The notes under the pieces: model-generated | The model's database searches: none | What the model was told of the DNA's origin: nothing | The model's input: only the letters and a program-made list of their open reading frames with translations | Made by a program: the position numbers and the translations under genes | Shown: piece by piece, positions 1 through 12,245 of the stretch | How the letters are laid out: each line of letters starts with the position of its first letter | Position numbering within the stretch: position 1 is the stretch's first letter | Source: Pyrrhosoma nymphula | Taxonomy: Eukaryota; Arthropoda; Insecta; Odonata; Coenagrionidae | DNA: 64,000 bases | Assembly (NCBI GenBank): GCA_963573305.1 | Contig: OY754330.1 | Coordinates: 3,472,001-3,536,000, forward strand | Reading direction: 5' to 3'

Positions 1-356
1 AAAATTAATCTATTACCAACCGCAGTAATGTTTACAGACTCCCAAAAAAACGTATTTTGAAGGCTTTTTAGTCGTACGGCGTGAAAAAATGAGTCATGTT
101 AGAGGCTTATGTGATTATATTTATTCAATTACTGATAATATTTGTCATATGACTATATTTTTGCGCAATTAATATTACAATATTTAATTAATACAGACGC
201 TGAAATTAAAATTTAAAAATCGAATATGGTCTCCATTATGACTCAATGGGAAGTATATCTCGCTCAAACTGGAGGCCCTATGTTTAGGACCTCTACTACT
301 AATCTCCTCTATGGAGGCCCTATACTAATACAGTGCATCTAGCTCAAACTACCTTG
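1..356 (+). mobile_element. TTAA-type MITE, copy A (right half, enters from window edge)
   Basis: This is the right half of a dispersed non-autonomous element; six longer copies lie elsewhere in the window (near 4.1, 17.5, 42.4, 44.6, 59.0 and 62.5 kb). The family ends in GAATATGGTCTCCATTATGA, then a run matching the reverse complement of TTTGAGCGAGATAT, and complete copies are bounded by TTAA. In this copy the terminal CGCTCAAACT at 261-270 is followed by about 70 bp of unrelated sequence and a second CTAGCTCAAACTACC at 339-354, so the end is split or duplicated. No coding potential is seen. The left half lies outside the window. Confidence 0.75.
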
Positions 357-1060
357 GTGGCACGCGTACCACCCGTTGAAATGCAACTTGCAATTGAAGG
401 TTTGTTGACCCTGGATGAGCGTGGAGGGATCCGAGGCGTGTCAGTTGTGTGCAGCAGTCGCTCAGTTTGTGATGAGTATTACGAGTGCGGAGAGTGGCGG
501 GCGGCGATCGTCACTTTTCTTCGCCGATGAGGGGGATGGGGGGAGGATGGAGGCCCCACCGACAATGCCGCATTAATTGAGAATCCCCCCTTCCCCTCCT
601 CCCCCCACCCCTCTCCCCCCCCTTCGAAATAGGGAGCAGCCGCCAATTCTCGGTGTTTGGTGCGAGACAGCCGCGCCCTCGTTTTCGCGCGCCGCTCTTC
701 TTTTGTCTTCCTGTTGTTTCCAGCGGCGGAACTGGGCAGGCGCTGTGTGCACACCCTCGCTAGGGGTTCACCTTTCCCCACCCCAGTGGTACTCGACCAA
801 GTCTGTCGATCACTTATCACACTCATTACACTTCGCATTTCACAGTGTTTGAAAATGCAGGAGTGGAAAATAACTAGATTGTGACGTTTCCCCTCTCCCC
901 CCCCCCCCCCCCCCCCCCACCGCCATGTTTTGCTTTCAATTGTGATTTTAAACAACGCTGTGGTTTGCGATCCGCGTGTGAATTGAGTTTTCCCTCGCGT
1001 TAAAAACTTCGCCATCCTAGCTCGACCCCCCCCCACGTGTGTGAAACGGTTGATTTTTAT
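357..1060. other. GC- and CpG-rich patch with long C run
   Basis: No gene is recognised. The stretch is richer in G+C and CpG than its surroundings and contains pyrimidine blocks, including 22 consecutive C at about 897-918. Short ORFs here are proline/arginine-rich and look compositional. It could be a promoter-type CpG island with an untranslated exon, but there is no TATA box or splice context that I can defend. Confidence 0.4.
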
Positions 1061-3823
1061 AAGAGAGTAGAATATATATTTTATTATACTCTGGGCATCG
1101 CCCTTGGAGAAAATTCTATTAGAAAAAATGAAAAAATTGCCTCAGCAAAAAGTACAACAAAAATTTGACAGCATTTATGCGGTTAATTTTCGCAGTTCAG
1201 CAAAGTTAGAGAGCAAAATGTACAAAAAATAAATGAAATTTAAAATTGGATGAAATGTTTGGAACGTGTCTGACAGGCTTATGAACTAACTATTCACTCA
1301 AACTCATAGCGGGCTGATTACAATTGATAACATGAATTATATTAACAGTTTCAGGCCTGACATAGTGGAAATTACTCCCAACTAGCCGAACCCGTGCAAT
1401 AGTTGCGTGTTTGTTATTTAATAAACGTTGTGAAGATTTAGATATAGGTTATAAGTTGGTATTTGAATTATCATTTGCAGCATTATTTTTGAATTTTTAA
1501 TTTTTAGCCGGAATCTATTAAGAAGTAATCTAATTATTCAGAAAATGTTCACTGCAGTAACTATAACGAAAGAAATCGATTCAAAATATGTGTAGTATAT
1601 CAGTGGAAGAGAAAAAGCATTGCACTCTGCAAAATGGTGGAAAACATTATTGCTTCAGGGGTAAGAAACGCGATTTATTACAAAAATTTAAATAGTTTTC
1701 GTGGGGCTTTCAACGCTGTAGAAAACCAGTGAAGTTTTCCGCTTCACTCAAGATCAAAGCGTATCTGAAATAAAGAGAGGGACACAAATTATAAATAAAC
1801 AGATAGATGCACCTATGGTGGGAGACTTAAGTAATCTTTCTCTTTCATTATCCTGGAATTATTTTTATCAACGCGTTTCACGAAGTCTTTTTTCGTGGCT
1901 TCGATTTACTCCTCGTTCAAATACTAAATATTTAAATTAAATATTTAATGGGAAATTATTAATATAAAATGCCAACCTTAAAGAATAGCTTACTAAATAC
2001 ATATACGCCTCTTTGCGGGTGGTCACCTTAAGTAGCCTCTGTCTTAAATTTAACATCTTCAAAGGACAATTTGCCGTGATAATAATAATATGGCGGCGAG
2101 GACCTTGAGGAGCGTCTATTAATGGCACCCCGGTCTCTATGGGGGTTGTGTAGTATTAGTACGCGTTAGTGCTTGATCCGCAGTCGAAACGTGTTTTTTG
2201 GGCGAATTAAATACACCTACTGTGCATAGTAAAATGCGAATTAGTAGTTTTTCCAAAGATTTTCTATGAAACAATTTACTACACTAAAGTGAATCTTTCT
2301 TTTCTCGGAAAAAATGATTATTTATGCATAAAGATAAAAACTTGTGAATGACACGTGTACTTTTAAACCATGGTCAGAATAAATATTTGAGGAAGACATC
2401 CTTTTATCGGTGTCATTTTGACTTACATGTAATCAGATTCCACCGAGCTAAACCTGTTTCCTTCAGTTTCTACCGTCTGAAGATAGAACTCACGAGAAAA
2501 CTTCACGCCAGCAAAGATGTAATCTTCCTAAAACGCCCCAAAAATCATCGTGCCAATATTAACGGCTTTTTGCGTGTTCAACTTGACAGACTATTGAATA
2601 CATATACCTATCTTACTATATATTATATTTAGGTTATTTTGGTAAACGTAGTGTGGTGTAGCAAAGACAAAAGCGACAACATTTTGTTCTTATAAATAAA
2701 AATCCTCGCTGATAAATGTCCGCGTAGTACAATATAGCGATTAGCGTGGTAAAGTATGTGAAAAAACGAAAAATGCTTTTCTTTTATCCCTCGAAGAGAA
2801 AGAAATGAAATATCCGTGCTCGTGTGCTGCTTCGGTGGTTCGTTTTTTTCCGTGGCCTATCACGGCAGTCAGCGACCGCAAAGATTTGGGGGCTTCGTTC
2901 CCGTCCAACCACGAATAAATCACCACCGCACCTTATGCTCACTCAAAGTCTACTCTCTCTCTCACTGTTTTATAAGTGGATGCTCTCTTAACGGCAAGAA
3001 ACGAGGTTTGAAAAAATCAAACGCCCCGCAATTTCGACCGTGTCAACAATTTTCTTTTCCCATCTGTTGAGGAACCGAAATGAGATGCTTTTACAGTGCG
3101 GGAGGCATGTATTATACGTGCAGGGAGTTGACCATTCCTTTAGAAAGATTCCCCGCAGAGTTTTCTTACTGCCGTGCCGGGATCTAAAATACTTAAGTCA
3201 ATAAGAGACAGCTCTTGTGTTTTTATTGAAAAACTTATTTTCCCATTGGTGGTTGTTCCGTATATTCGTCCAGGTTTGCATGCTTGGTTGAAGAGAGAGT
3301 TCTTGGGCACGTTTTTCGTAGACTATGGCCACTCGCACCAAGCCGGCGTCTGCCGCTTTGTCTAACGTGTTTCGTCTTGACAACTACTTCGCTAGTCACT
3401 CCTAGGACTATCGATAGCATGTGTTGACGTGTAGAATGGAAAACGTGGGTGACTGGAAAACCACGTGAATTAATATTCAAAACGCTCATTTTCATCAATT
3501 ATATTTTAGGCTCCAGGTTCTCTTGAAGATGTCCGTAAAGGACCACGATTTGACAGAACCCAAAGGTTCTTCAAGACAGTGCAGCGTACTCTTTGGTGAA
3601 ATTGGATTTTCATTGCCGTCGTCCGTTGGTATACGTACTCGAGTGATTTTTTCATGCGCCGCTTGGTTCGGTGGGCCCCCGCCGCAATTACACGCCACTT
3701 GAAGCACGTGCGAAAAAATCATTTCCGGCGAAATGGCGCGATTCTGATCGGGGGACCGCGAAATTGGAAGTCACCCATCATCCCTGCTTCCCATTCCCCA
3801 ACTCCCTATCCGCTGAACGTCTA
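1061..3823. other. No recognisable feature
   Basis: AT-rich sequence with only short ORFs that match no family I know. I see no repeat shared with the rest of the window and no tRNA- or transposon-like ends. Confidence 0.5.
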
Positions 3824-3862
3824 TCTCTACATCTACAGGCGTGTGGCAGGAGGTGTTCGGAC
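3824..3862 (-). mobile_element. Short LINE 3' tail fragment
   Basis: Read on the minus strand, this is a short piece ending in GTAGATGTAGAG, preceded by CCTGCCACACGC. That resembles the last 60-80 bases of the CR1-like LINE tails elsewhere in the window, with about 25 bases missing inside. The match is short, so the call is tentative. Confidence 0.4.
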
Positions 3863-4074
3863 GCATCGGTCATGAAAAGGGCGGGGAATAGGAATTGGAA
3901 GCGGAAAAAAGGACGAATAGTAAGTAAACTGTATATTAACGGAGTGTCTTCGCGTCTCGCTGTGCTTTTGTCTTGTTAGTCACTAATTGTCCGTGTAAAG
4001 ATCGGTTCAGGCAGAATAATCACTTAAGGTAGTGCACCTCTCTTATATTTTCTCACTATCTCTCCACTGTGGTG

Positions 4075-4620
4075 TTAAGGTAGTTTCAGTGAAATATCAC
4101 TTCACCTAGAATTTGGACTCATTTCAAAGAAGAAAAATACTCCCATCTTTCCAATTATATCAAAATATCAACCCCTTGCCTAACTACTTTTCGAGAATTT
4201 TTTCTGAAATTACAAGCTGTTTTTTATGGGATAGATCACGGCTGTGCGCTCCAGAGGGAGAATATTGATATAATTAGGAATTTACAAGTCTTAGACCTCG
4301 TCAAAAAACTAACTATTCGTAGTTTGTATGTTTTATCAACGATTTTAAAAAAATAATCTATTACTCACCGCAGTAATTTTAACAGAATCGCAAAACTAAC
4401 CTGCTGTTTTGAAGGCTTTATAGCCGTACGACGTGAAAAAATGAGTTAAGTTAGCGGCCCATGTAGCTTTACTTATTTAAATACAGATAATTCTGGTCAT
4501 ATATAACTATATCTTTGCGCCATTAATACTACGATATTTATTTCATACTTCTTACAGACGCCGAAATAAAATTTGAATATGGTCTCCATTATGACTCTAT
4601 GGGAAATATCTCGTTCAAAG
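4075..4620 (+). mobile_element. TTAA-type MITE, copy B
   Basis: Nearly full-length copy. It begins TTAAGGTAGTTTCAGTGAAA and ends GGGAAATATCTCGTTCAAAG, so the ends are imperfect inverted repeats. The inside is collinear with copies at 17541, 42351, 44636, 59018 and 62514, including a block around GGGATAGATCACGGCTGTGC and one around CCGCAGTAATTTTAACAGA. The right TTAA is no longer visible. It carries no ORF, so it must have been moved by a transposase encoded elsewhere. Confidence 0.8.
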
Positions 4621-4639
4621 CACCTATCATATCCTCCCC

Positions 4640-5400
4640 TCTCGCCTTGAAACTCTCCTAATCATGAATTACGTACTGGAGGATGGAACAGAAGATGGAT
4701 AATATTCCTGGATGAAGACTTATTTTGTTTCTGGGAAAGTAGAGGAATGAGAGAAGATATTTTATCCCTGAGAATTATCATAGAAAGGAGATTCAAGAGG
4801 ATAAGCCCGAATATATTTGATTAATCGACCTTGAGCAAGCATTTGACAATGTGGACTGGAACCAAATGCTGACCACACTGAAGAGCATAGGAGTGTCATT
4901 TAATGACAGAAGGAATGGACAACATGCAGGCTGTATGAGGAACAGCTGGTAGTGATTAAATGTGGTGGAAATACAGATGAACCAGTACTTACTTTGAAAA
5001 AGCCATAAATGAAATAAAGGAAAAATTAAAAACATGAATACAAGTGCATGGAGAAAAAAATCATCATGCTACGCTTTGCTGATGACACAGCAATTCTTGC
5101 AGGTAAGGATGACCTGATGAGATTGCTTAACTGTACGGAATAAAATATGAAGAAATATAACTTGAAGATTACCGTTAAGAAAACCAAAGTTTGTGGAAGA
5201 AATCCAGAAGACAGAATCAGCGTCAAACTTTGACAGCGAAAACTTGCGCAAGTGGAAGAAATTTGTTAACTGGGAACCAGGACCACCAGCGATGGAAGAA
5301 GCAAGAAAGGCATTGTGAGAGCAGAATAGCACAAGCGAAGAAGAAGGCATTCTTCTTCTAGCAGAAGAGGAGAAGTCTGCTGACTGCTAGTAACTTGAGG
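4640..5400 (+). pseudogene. Decayed LINE reverse transcriptase fragment
   Basis: Plus-strand translation in broken frames gives reverse-transcriptase landmarks: LEQAFDNVDW near 4830, SFNDRR near 4905, and RFADDTAILAG near 5070-5105 followed by LKITVKKTKV. The A and C motifs of a LINE RT are therefore both present, but the piece has frameshifts, stops and an internal deletion that removes the region normally between them (the PQG-type block). It is a dead copy. The style (VDW..LK.IGV...RR, then RFADD) fits a LINE lineage distinct from the CR1-like LINE at 25-29 kb; I do not assign a clade. Confidence 0.7.
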
Positions 5401-6240
5401 TCAGTCTCGTCTTATTCTCATTTTCCGAAATTAGGTCTTGTCTCGTTTGCGAAAAAAATATATGAATATATTTTTTATCGAAGAAGTTCAAGTTTTATGT
5501 TTTGAAACAAACCCTGTCGATTTCATTTTTTCTTTATTCTGAACGTTAAAAAAATAGAAAACCGGTGTTTGTAATTTATTTTTATTTGCAATATGCGGTA
5601 ATAAAACTGAGGAACTGTGGGTAATTTATTCTTTCCGGAACATGCTCAGCAAAAATCATTAAAACCGGATAATGTCACACTGCTGTCGCAGTTGCACTCA
5701 TAGTTGCCTAAACACACAAATTTCTCCTGATTTTAAAATAAAATTACAACTCCCTCCTTGCTTGTACTCAAAATGAACCTTCCCTGCCCCTAAATCAAGG
5801 TTCACCAATGAAACCAATGAAAGGGTTCCTAAAAACAAAACCAGGGTTCACCGATAAAAAATCGAGGTTCAGGGGAGCTCCTTGATTTTAGAAGAAATTT
5901 TCCGCTAGATGGAGAGCATTCGCAAAATTTATCTGTCATATTAAGTAGTAGGTATATATATACACGACAAAAAATTCCTCCATACTAAATAATACACTTC
6001 GTACTTGTCCACAGAATTTGTATTATTTATTCCGCAAAGTAAAGCCTGATGCCATCATAGAGTGTTGAATATTCCTCGCTTATCATTACTTAAGCACTTC
6101 CTAACGGAGCTGTTGAAGTCACACTCATGGTAACAGGATTATATAATAATTTCTCTATAGGTAACAGCTTTCGCCAATTACGACCTATTTATGTATTATA
6201 TTTGGACAACACACACAAATATTCCTGGGTGGGGAAAAAC
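5401..6240. other. No recognisable feature
   Basis: AT-rich spacer between two decayed LINE pieces. It may hold further unrecognised decayed repeats, but nothing can be supported. Confidence 0.4.
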
Positions 6241-6316
6241 ACCAAGGCAGGACTCGAACCCGCGACCTTCGGGTTAGAAGGAGAGAACGTTACCACTTAA
6301 CCACCGAAGCCGACAT
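6241..6316 (-). repeat. tRNA-derived SINE head
   Basis: The minus strand reads TGGTTAAGTGGTAACG (A box, 6288-6303) and GGTTCGAGTCCTGCC (B box, 6246-6260) at tRNA-like spacing, with an anticodon-arm-like CCTTC..GAAGG between. The flanks do not form a matching acceptor stem, so a SINE head is more likely than a working tRNA gene. Similar but non-identical heads occur at 18.2, 22.7, 23.2, 47.1 and 61.9 kb. Confidence 0.65.
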
Positions 6317-6599
6317 CTGTTACACATCTGTCGATTGATGTTATCGGGTAATAATTTTAATCTTCGTTTGGAGAGTAAACTTCGCAAAATAAATTATAAA
6401 TTTATAAATCCTGAGAAGACCGATTCTACGTAGATACCAAGTTAACCCCAAGGTTTGTTAACACGGAGGTTAATTCTTCGCGCATTGCCGAGGATTGTTC
6501 TATCCCTGCTCTGATCCTTTCTCCACTTCCTCACTATACCTTAAGACAGTCTCGTGGCGATGGTCTCGTTTCGTCTCAACAATTAGTGGCATCATCGTG

Positions 6600-7098
6600 T
6601 CTCGAGTCACGTCTCGAATCTCTGATCTCGGTCTCCTCTCGTGTCAACAACACTACAAGTGACACGATTTGGAAGTAAGGTAGCAATTTGCTAAATAGTA
6701 TATTTGGAATGATGCGAAACGTTGAAGAAGAGAGAATAAAAATACTAAAAAAGCTTTTAAATGTGGTTATGGTGACGAATGGAGAAGATTGGATGGAAAG
6801 ATAAGATCACGAATGAAGAAGTACTAAGGAGGATTGGAGAAGAAAGAAGTATACTGAGAGAAATTAAAAAGAGAAAGGCAAAATGGATTGGACATATTTT
6901 AAGGAATAACAGCCTACAGACATTAATAATAGAAGGGAAAATAGAAGGGAAGAGAGGAAGGAGGAGGCACGGAATGCTGAGGGATATAAAAGAAGGAAGG
7001 AGTTATGCAGAGATGAAGAGAGAGGCCCAGGACAGAATGCTGTGGAGACAACGCTACCGTTGAAACCTGTCTGCGGACAGTAGCACCAATGATGATGA
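6600..7098 (+). pseudogene. LINE ORF C-terminal fragment with GATGATG tail
   Basis: An open stretch at about 6779-7063 encodes a basic segment with WKDKITNEEVLRRIGEERS followed by KWIGHILR, IIEGKIEGKRGR and a YAEMKREAQDR block. I recognise this as the C-terminal tail found after the RT domain in a widespread invertebrate LINE lineage. It ends in a GATGATGATG run at about 7089-7098, consistent with a 3' simple tail. It is probably the same lineage as the RT piece at 4640-5400. There is no catalytic domain here. Confidence 0.7.
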
Positions 7099-7104
7099 TG
7101 GTGA

Positions 7105-7292
7105 TATTTGGAATATGCAGTGTTTGTATGGCAGCGAAACCTGAACAATAACTACTCTCAGAGCAAAAGAGATTGGGAACAATGGAGATGTGGTGTTATA
7201 TGTAGAAGAATGATGAAGATAAAATGGATGGAGAGAATCACTAAAGAAGAAGTGGTAACGAAGAGCTGGAGATATAAGAAGAATGATGAACA
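7105..7292 (+). pseudogene. Second decayed LINE C-terminal fragment
   Basis: Downstream of the previous tail, frames give remnants of the segment just before it in the same lineage: a LYGSET-like string (here split), EMW, RRMMKIKWMERITKEEV, then KSWRYKK. The order shows a separate, more decayed copy rather than a continuation. Stops and shifts prevent any product. Confidence 0.6.
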
Positions 7293-7364
7293 CTCTAAGA
7301 CGAAGGACTATATTACAATAATTCTTGTTGAACTATATTACAATAATAATTTATATTAAATTTT

Positions 7365-8339
7365 GTAAATACATCACTTGGTAATTGCTAGTCTTTCTAA
7401 TGTTTTCTTTTATATAAATCGCAAAGAGTTTAATTGGATCGTAATTTTTGATACATTTTTTATGACGAAGTTGGGATCACATTATAAGCACGAAACGTAA
7501 TCCCGTAGAAGGCGTGAATTATTGTCAGATAGTCACGCATATGCACAATTCTCCATTCCTCGTAAAACTCACCATTCCTCTGCTTTGAATTCTTCACACA
7601 CGCAAGTGCTATCTCAGACAATCACCATGTTTAACGCTAAAAAAAATATGTTTTTTAAGTCTCTGTAAAATAACTAGAGGCTTTATACCGTCGCAGAAAT
7701 CTTAATTTAAAAATACAGATTTCAAATGCTTTGATTTAAAGCAAATGAGCTTTGGTCGCGGATGACGCAATGAAGTTACTTCAATTCTGTTTCGACCATG
7801 GATGGCATCCTGAGAATCGTCCTTCAAATATCTACATTAGATTTGTCTTCAAAATAATTATTCTTTAAATGAACCGATCATGCTCCAGATGTAATAAATT
7901 TCAACTGTTGACTGTCCTGCAAAAAAGTTGGCAGTTTTACATATTAAAAAAAACTGTTTTGCACTTTTCCGCAAGTTCCTAGTTGGTTTTCGCCGAACAA
8001 CAAAGGCAAAACCGCGCATTTATTTAATGTTTCGTTCATGAAAGTTTGAGAGGAGCCCGCGTTTGTAGTATCCTAAATGAGCCTGATAGTTTAGGGCCCT
8101 AAGTGAAATAAGTTGATAACCCGAAAGCTAGGGGAACTTGTCGATGATCAAAATTGAAAACTATCTTCGGTTTATCCTCGATTCAGACCCTATTTATCGA
8201 GGGCATCATCTTGTAATCGCTCCATTGTTAGGGACATGAACATATATATAATAGGACGATCATCGAGACACTAAAAAGTGAGTCAAAACATTCCGCATTT
8301 TCAGCACCCCGATCTACACATACCCCGCCACGCAACAAC
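7365..8339. other. No recognisable feature
   Basis: AT-rich sequence without coding or repeat signals that I can defend. Confidence 0.4.
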
Positions 8340-8606
8340 ACTTAATTTCATTTTGATTTTTTAAAGCATCTAAATTTACAACAATTGACAAACGAACAAT
8401 AAATTGCAACGAAGGTTACATTAAACAGTTAATGCAGAAGGAACTGTCTCGATGGTAAATTGAACAATCATATGTATATATACTTTTTAACATAACTATG
8501 TACAAAAATTGTAAACCATATTCCATGATTCCATTGATACGATACAATACGCCCAATAATTTCCATTACGGCCCTGAAGAAGCATATGTACAAAAATTCG
8601 AAACAT
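8340..8606 (+). mobile_element. Penelope-like element terminal region
   Basis: This segment is the reverse complement, with substitutions, of 32451-32705. Shared strings include TTTAAAGCATCTAAATTTAC-type sequence, AACAGTTAATGCAGAAGGAA and ATTGTAAACCATA. In the 32-kb copy the same sequence abuts Penelope-like coding sequence, so both are read as the terminal repeat region of a Penelope-like retroelement. It ends in a hammerhead-like motif at 8574-8604. Confidence 0.65.
8574..8604 (+). ncRNA. Hammerhead-like motif (degraded)
   Basis: The layout is CTGAAGA, one spacer base, a putative stem GCAT, loop, ATTC, then GAAAC. The related copy at 32451-32481 has an intact GCAT/ATGC stem, so one base pair is lost here. 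Confidence 0.4.
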
Positions 8607-11600
8607 CGGTGAAGAGAATAAATATTTTTCAGATTAATACTTCTATATCTGCTGAAAGAAGAAATAAAATAAATAGTATAAAAGACGTCACGAAGAGGAA
8701 TCACCTATTTTTTAACAACACGGCCACAGGCCCTTGGCATTCTGTTTTAGTCGCAGGTGGGAATGCAAACCAGTTGCAACTGCGAAATGTTTGTCTTCGG
8801 GGCTTGTCCTGAATATGTTCGATATGCGAACATGTCAATGCCACGTGCAGAGCAGTATGAAGATCTTCAGATTGTAGGCAAGGCTACACGGAAAACCCAA
8901 TTCTCCTCTCTCTCTCTCTCCGGCACTTAATTCATATTCCTACAGAATTTGATTTATGTTTTAAAAGTCGAGAGATATTGCGTGTGTTGGAGAACTGCAT
9001 ATCATTGAATCACTTGAGCCACAGAACGCAAGTTGCTGCCGATTCCACCCAAGCGGGGGCATGTCGGTCGCTGCTTCCTTTTCTTATCCCTTTCCTCCGT
9101 CTTCCCTTCCTTCTTCAATCTCGTGTGCACATATCCCCCCTCATCCAGAGTCCAGTCTGGAGAGTCGTCATCATTCCTCGCTCCCCAGCGTTCATTTGTT
9201 TTCCCACCTCTTGCTTGTTTAAAAAGGTTTTAAAAAAAGCGCCATCATCCCGTTACACTATTCGGCACACGAGGTTCCGGTGATTGAAAAACCCCAGATG
9301 GAGGAGTGCGTCAGACACGACTGATTGTGAGCGAGTTATTAAATCCGAGTGCGGGGTTATTTTAATTTCCACGACGCGACGGGACTTTGCTGACTCTTCT
9401 TGTGCCCACAAATTGCTTTCGCTTACTCGTACCATTGTATGTATGTGTACCTCCTGATGGGGCCAGGAGGAGAAATTCCGTCTGACTAGGGGACAATTCG
9501 TCCGATATTTCTGATGGTAAAGTGGCTGGCACTTAAATATTTGATGCACTTGCAGTACTGCTGCCGGATAACATTTTTAACTGCTGCAGTTGACTCTTCC
9601 GAATCGAGTAATGAATAATAAACTGTCCATCTGTAAATTCCATCTCGGAGCACCTCTTCTCCAACTGTATTAAGTATTGCAACCAGTTTAAGTGTAGTAG
9701 AACTTGACATGATGAGATTTTTCTGTTGAGAAGAGAAGTTTATCGTAATGATACGCGGCTATTATCATAATTAAAAAGTAAATCTGGAAAATTCAGTAAA
9801 AATGAACGTTCTCGATTGTTGTCCAACCGTGGTAAATATCAGGGTACGAAGAATGCTTCTCCAGCGAGCAGCAAGCTTCGTTTTTCCAAGTTGACTGTTT
9901 TAATGAACCTTCCCCTTTCTTCTTGTCTTTTGAAAAAATAACGCCTTGGCGAAAAAAGAGCACATGACCACTTTAATCTTGGCCTGAATAGACAAATGGT
10001 TGGTGTTACATGTCACCATCTACCCTAAGCGGTGGCTAACTTCGAGTTACTGACTTGATTTATGAAATTGATTGTCTTCGGGGGTATTCTGAACCGTAGG
10101 ATATTGCGAAAATTCAAAGTTCTGTGTGCTTACCTGCGCGAGCAAGCGAGATGAAATCGCGTTTAGCATTCACTTGCAAATATGAATTGCAAATAATGTT
10201 GCAGAAAGCTATTCTCCCATGTTAGCCAAAAGTGGCCGCGTTAGTCTGACATCCTACCATCGCGACTGAAAAATGGTGCTTTGATGGGCTCTGGCGGCTG
10301 ATTCATAGGTGTTGTGCTCCAGTCTTGCCTCGGGCATGAATGTACTTGGGTGTTCTCCGGTTTTTCGCTCCTGGAAACCGGAGCCTGGAAAAGCCTGGAG
10401 TGGTATATATGCCGACGGGAGTTGTGCCCGGAAAGCATGACATGATATACCTGACGTGGTCGAGCGCTGTTATGGGATGAAGATTTGGGGTCAGTCGAGT
10501 GTTACGGACGATAAGCGGTGTTTGCGATGTAATTTTATTGTTGATACGTGACAGTGATTTATTATTTAGCTCTTGTGGGCCTGGGCTATTGGATCATGTT
10601 CACGGTTGCGGATTGAGACCTTGAGAGGCGGATGCTATTTTGGTCATCAGCGAGATGAACCCGCCCACCCAATGGACCCCCTCGGTTTGAAATTCCCCTT
10701 GTTATATACGAATCGGCTAATGACCGTGCCGGATTCCCCTCCTCTCCTCTCATACCCTCCCAGCATAAATCTCGGAAACCAAATTACTCGCTCGTCGTTG
10801 GAAGTGGCGTCCTCTTTGCTGCCACCATAACTCTTCTTTCTTCTCGTGTGCTAGGAATAACATCGTGGGCATTTATTTAAACCATTACGGCCAACTCACG
10901 GCATTCATGTTCAAGTGGAACGTTTCATTTGATATCATTATGGTGACTTCAAATTGGTCTCTGAATGCCGGGGCGTGAACTTTTTCCCAGCTCTTCTTTA
11001 TTCCTGCAATCAAAACTGAAGTTTAAATGGGCACATCTCTGTGAGGAGATGAAGAAATTACTGACGTTGAAATTAGGCTTGAGGGAAATTGCACGGCTTT
11101 TTTAATATTTTAAAATGACTTATCACCGCGGCTTTTTTGTAAGTTGAGGAGATTTTGCGTGGAGTGGACTCATAGTATAATGTGAGATGTTCTTGAGACA
11201 TGTGAGTTTGAGACGACTTGTATATTTCGACGTACTTCATTTTCGCTGGCTGATATAAATAGGAATGAATAATGGGTGGAAGTTTTAAATGGGGTTTGCA
11301 TCATCGGTCGAGAAATAAAAATGTGAATCTTGAGTTCCCTTCTCAAAAAATATGTCGGCATGTTCTTGGCTGTAAAGTACTATTTCATCCATCTTGAAGA
11401 AAGAGAATCAGAAACACTGATTACGATTTCCACACTTACGACTACCGACCAAGGTTTCGGCATTCGGCCATACGTAGAAAAAGGGTTTTACTAATATCTT
11501 GGCCCTATATATATGTATCGTAACATAGGGACTGGGGTAGGAAGTTGATAAAAAGGGACGGGAGTTCGAGGAAAAACAAGGGAAGGCTGTCTTATGTCAT

Positions 11601-11649
11601 AGGATGTCTTGAGTTATTAATAAGGGGTGATGGGCCACCACAATATCAT
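8607..11649. other. No recognisable feature
   Basis: Roughly 3 kb of probably unique or ancient sequence. It contains a CT dinucleotide run near 8911-8922 and a pyrimidine-rich block near 9060-9240. Short ORFs match nothing known. Confidence 0.4.
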
Positions 11650-11894
11650 TACATAGTCTATTAGGTATATCTAATTGTCCTTAGAAGTCAATTCGGCGTC
11701 AAAATTACTAAAATGATTGTACGAGCCCAAGTTCTTGTCGAAAAAGGAAATACCCTTATTATTGACGTAACAAAGCCTATGTCCTTTTACTATTGTTTCA
11801 ATACGATGGCCAGTTTGGCCGATGTATTGCACACCACATTGATCGCGCACAATTTTATTTTGAATTGAATAGAATTTAACTGATGATATCAGGC

Positions 11895-12245
11895 AGGAAA
11901 AATTGCTAACGAAAACATTTTTGTGAACCCTCTTGGATATTCCCGTGACTCTCAATACCTGACGCCCCAACCCCCGCTGTGAACAGCGTACCTGACCAAG
12001 CATCCACTTAGCCTACATCCACCACCACCATCCCATCGAGTCATCCACGTTCACTCAAACACCAACCTCCACCCCTTACCACTGCCTCTTCCACCCCCCC
12101 TCTCCCTCCTTCCCCCCCTCTTAAAAATGGTATATATTCTGCCACTTGCCATATTCATGTACCTGATGATGTCGCCTATGCGACGAAACCGGTCGACTTG
12201 AAATAAAAATCTGTGAAAAAAGTACCACATCTTTTTGAATTCTTT
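11895..12245 (+). mobile_element. 5'-truncated Penelope-like insertion with hammerhead-like end
   Basis: The sequence TGATGATATCAGGC occurs at 11881-11894 and again at 12246-12259, bracketing 351 bp that interrupts a minus-strand Penelope-like ORF. The inserted DNA has a C-rich middle with no ORF, then a well-formed hammerhead-like motif (12163-12194) and AAATAAAAATC. I infer a short 3' end of a second Penelope-like element, inserted in the opposite orientation to its host. Confidence 0.7.
12163..12194 (+). ncRNA. Hammerhead-like ribozyme motif, best formed copy
   Basis: The elements run in order: CTGATGA (12163-12169), one extra T, a perfect stem GTCGC / CTAT loop / GCGAC (12171-12184), GAAA (12185-12188), the palindrome CCGG, then TC. 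This is the order of CUGAUGA, stem II, GAAA, a very short palindromic stem III and the UH cleavage site, as described for hammerheads of Penelope-like elements. Stem I pairing is weak by eye, and the extra base between CUGAUGA and stem II departs from the canonical core, although it could wobble-pair with the G of GAAA. Confidence 0.55.

Noticed and set aside
479..1036. 185-codon minus-strand ORF with glycine run
   Set aside because: It spans the long C run, so the reading frame is driven by homopolymer composition; no domain is visible.
2169..2200. Hammerhead-like motif around GCAGTCGAAACGTG
   Set aside because: GAAAC is present but there is no CTGANGA block or complementary stem upstream.
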